Part shown: positions 63,927-64,000 of the stretch, in pieces
Layout: each line of letters starts with the position of its first letter
Position numbering within the stretch: the first letter of the stretch is position 1
Source of the DNA: Agrobacterium rosae
Lineage (GTDB): Bacteria; Pseudomonadota; Alphaproteobacteria; Rhizobiales; Rhizobiaceae
DNA length: 64,000 nucleotides
Direction: 5' to 3'
Assembly (NCBI RefSeq): GCF_002915175.1
Contig: NZ_NXEJ01000012.1
Location: forward strand, 62,001-126,000
Made by a program: the position numbers and the translations under genes
The notes under the pieces: generated by a model
Told to the model about the DNA's origin: nothing
The model's database searches: none
What the model saw: the letters and a program-made list of their open reading frames with translations, nothing else

Positions 63927-63968
63927 AGTTAGCCATCAAGATGGCAGATGCCATCTTGATGGCTAACT
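63927..63968. repeat. 42-bp perfect palindrome
   Basis: Two 19-base arms (AGTTAGCCATCAAGATGGC and its reverse complement) with a 4-base AGAT loop. Each arm itself contains a shorter dyad (GCCATC-NN-GATGGC), so several folds are possible. It lies 40 bases upstream of the second vapB start. No T-run follows on the minus strand, which disfavours a terminator. Confidence 0.6.
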
Positions 63969-64000
63969 CAACTTTATTACTTCCATTGTTTTTGCCAGCA

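Overview
The window looks like a replicon of a Rhizobiaceae member (Agrobacterium/Rhizobium group). This rests on gene content and style: an aztABCD zinc cluster, an ECF sigma/anti-sigma operon, IS66 orfA remnants, a protein of the kind annotated RHE_PE00001 in rhizobia, and a VgrG/DUF2169/PAAR-like type VI module. No rRNA, tRNA or CRISPR array was seen. All family assignments come from reading motifs by eye, not from database searches.

Region 1 (1-16.0 kb) reads as ordinary chromosomal sequence. It holds a zinc-uptake cluster with an AztD-ZinT fusion and two matching Zur-like boxes (0.4-5.0 kb), and an ArsR-type metal sensor with a histidine-rich repeat protein (5.2-5.9 kb). A CsbD-like stress protein, a TerC/CBS/CorC membrane protein and a four-gene operon (ECF sigma, anti-sigma, Bax-inhibitor-1-like protein, DUF2076 protein) follow. 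Next come a LysR regulator divergent from a small redox set (AhpD-like protein, NAD(P)-binding reductase, secreted cupin), an MscS channel and an Rrf2 regulator.

Region 2 (16.4-46.2 kb) is a defence island entered through an IS66 remnant. It carries an FRG-domain protein; three very large STAND/NACHT-type ATPases (DUF4297-like nuclease-STAND, Mrr-like nuclease-NACHT, and a NACHT protein whose C-terminus is a complete GT4 glycosyltransferase); a HEPN/Toprim protein with a small partner; and a DUF4365 protein. A Gabija-like pair (OLD nuclease plus UvrD helicase) follows, translationally coupled to a third gene with an ADP-ribosyltransferase-like residue pattern, then a HEPN-motif protein and a four-gene operon ending in a PD-(D/E)XK nuclease. 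The NACHT-glycosyltransferase fusion and the three-gene Gabija-like operon are the best candidates for something not yet described.

Region 3 (46.2-64.0 kb) is mobile or plasmid-like. It has a DUF1612-type protein, a vapBC pair overlapping a tyrosine recombinase gene, orphan genes, a Lon-N-domain protein and an AP2-like protein. An orphan type VI module follows (VgrG, candidate effector and immunity genes, DUF2169, ketosynthase-like protein, PAAR-like nuclease, DUF3396 immunity protein). It ends with an IS66 remnant, a second integrase C-terminal fragment, a second vapBC pair and a long perfect palindrome at the right edge. The two integrase C-termini bracket the type VI region in direct orientation, which suggests modular acquisition.
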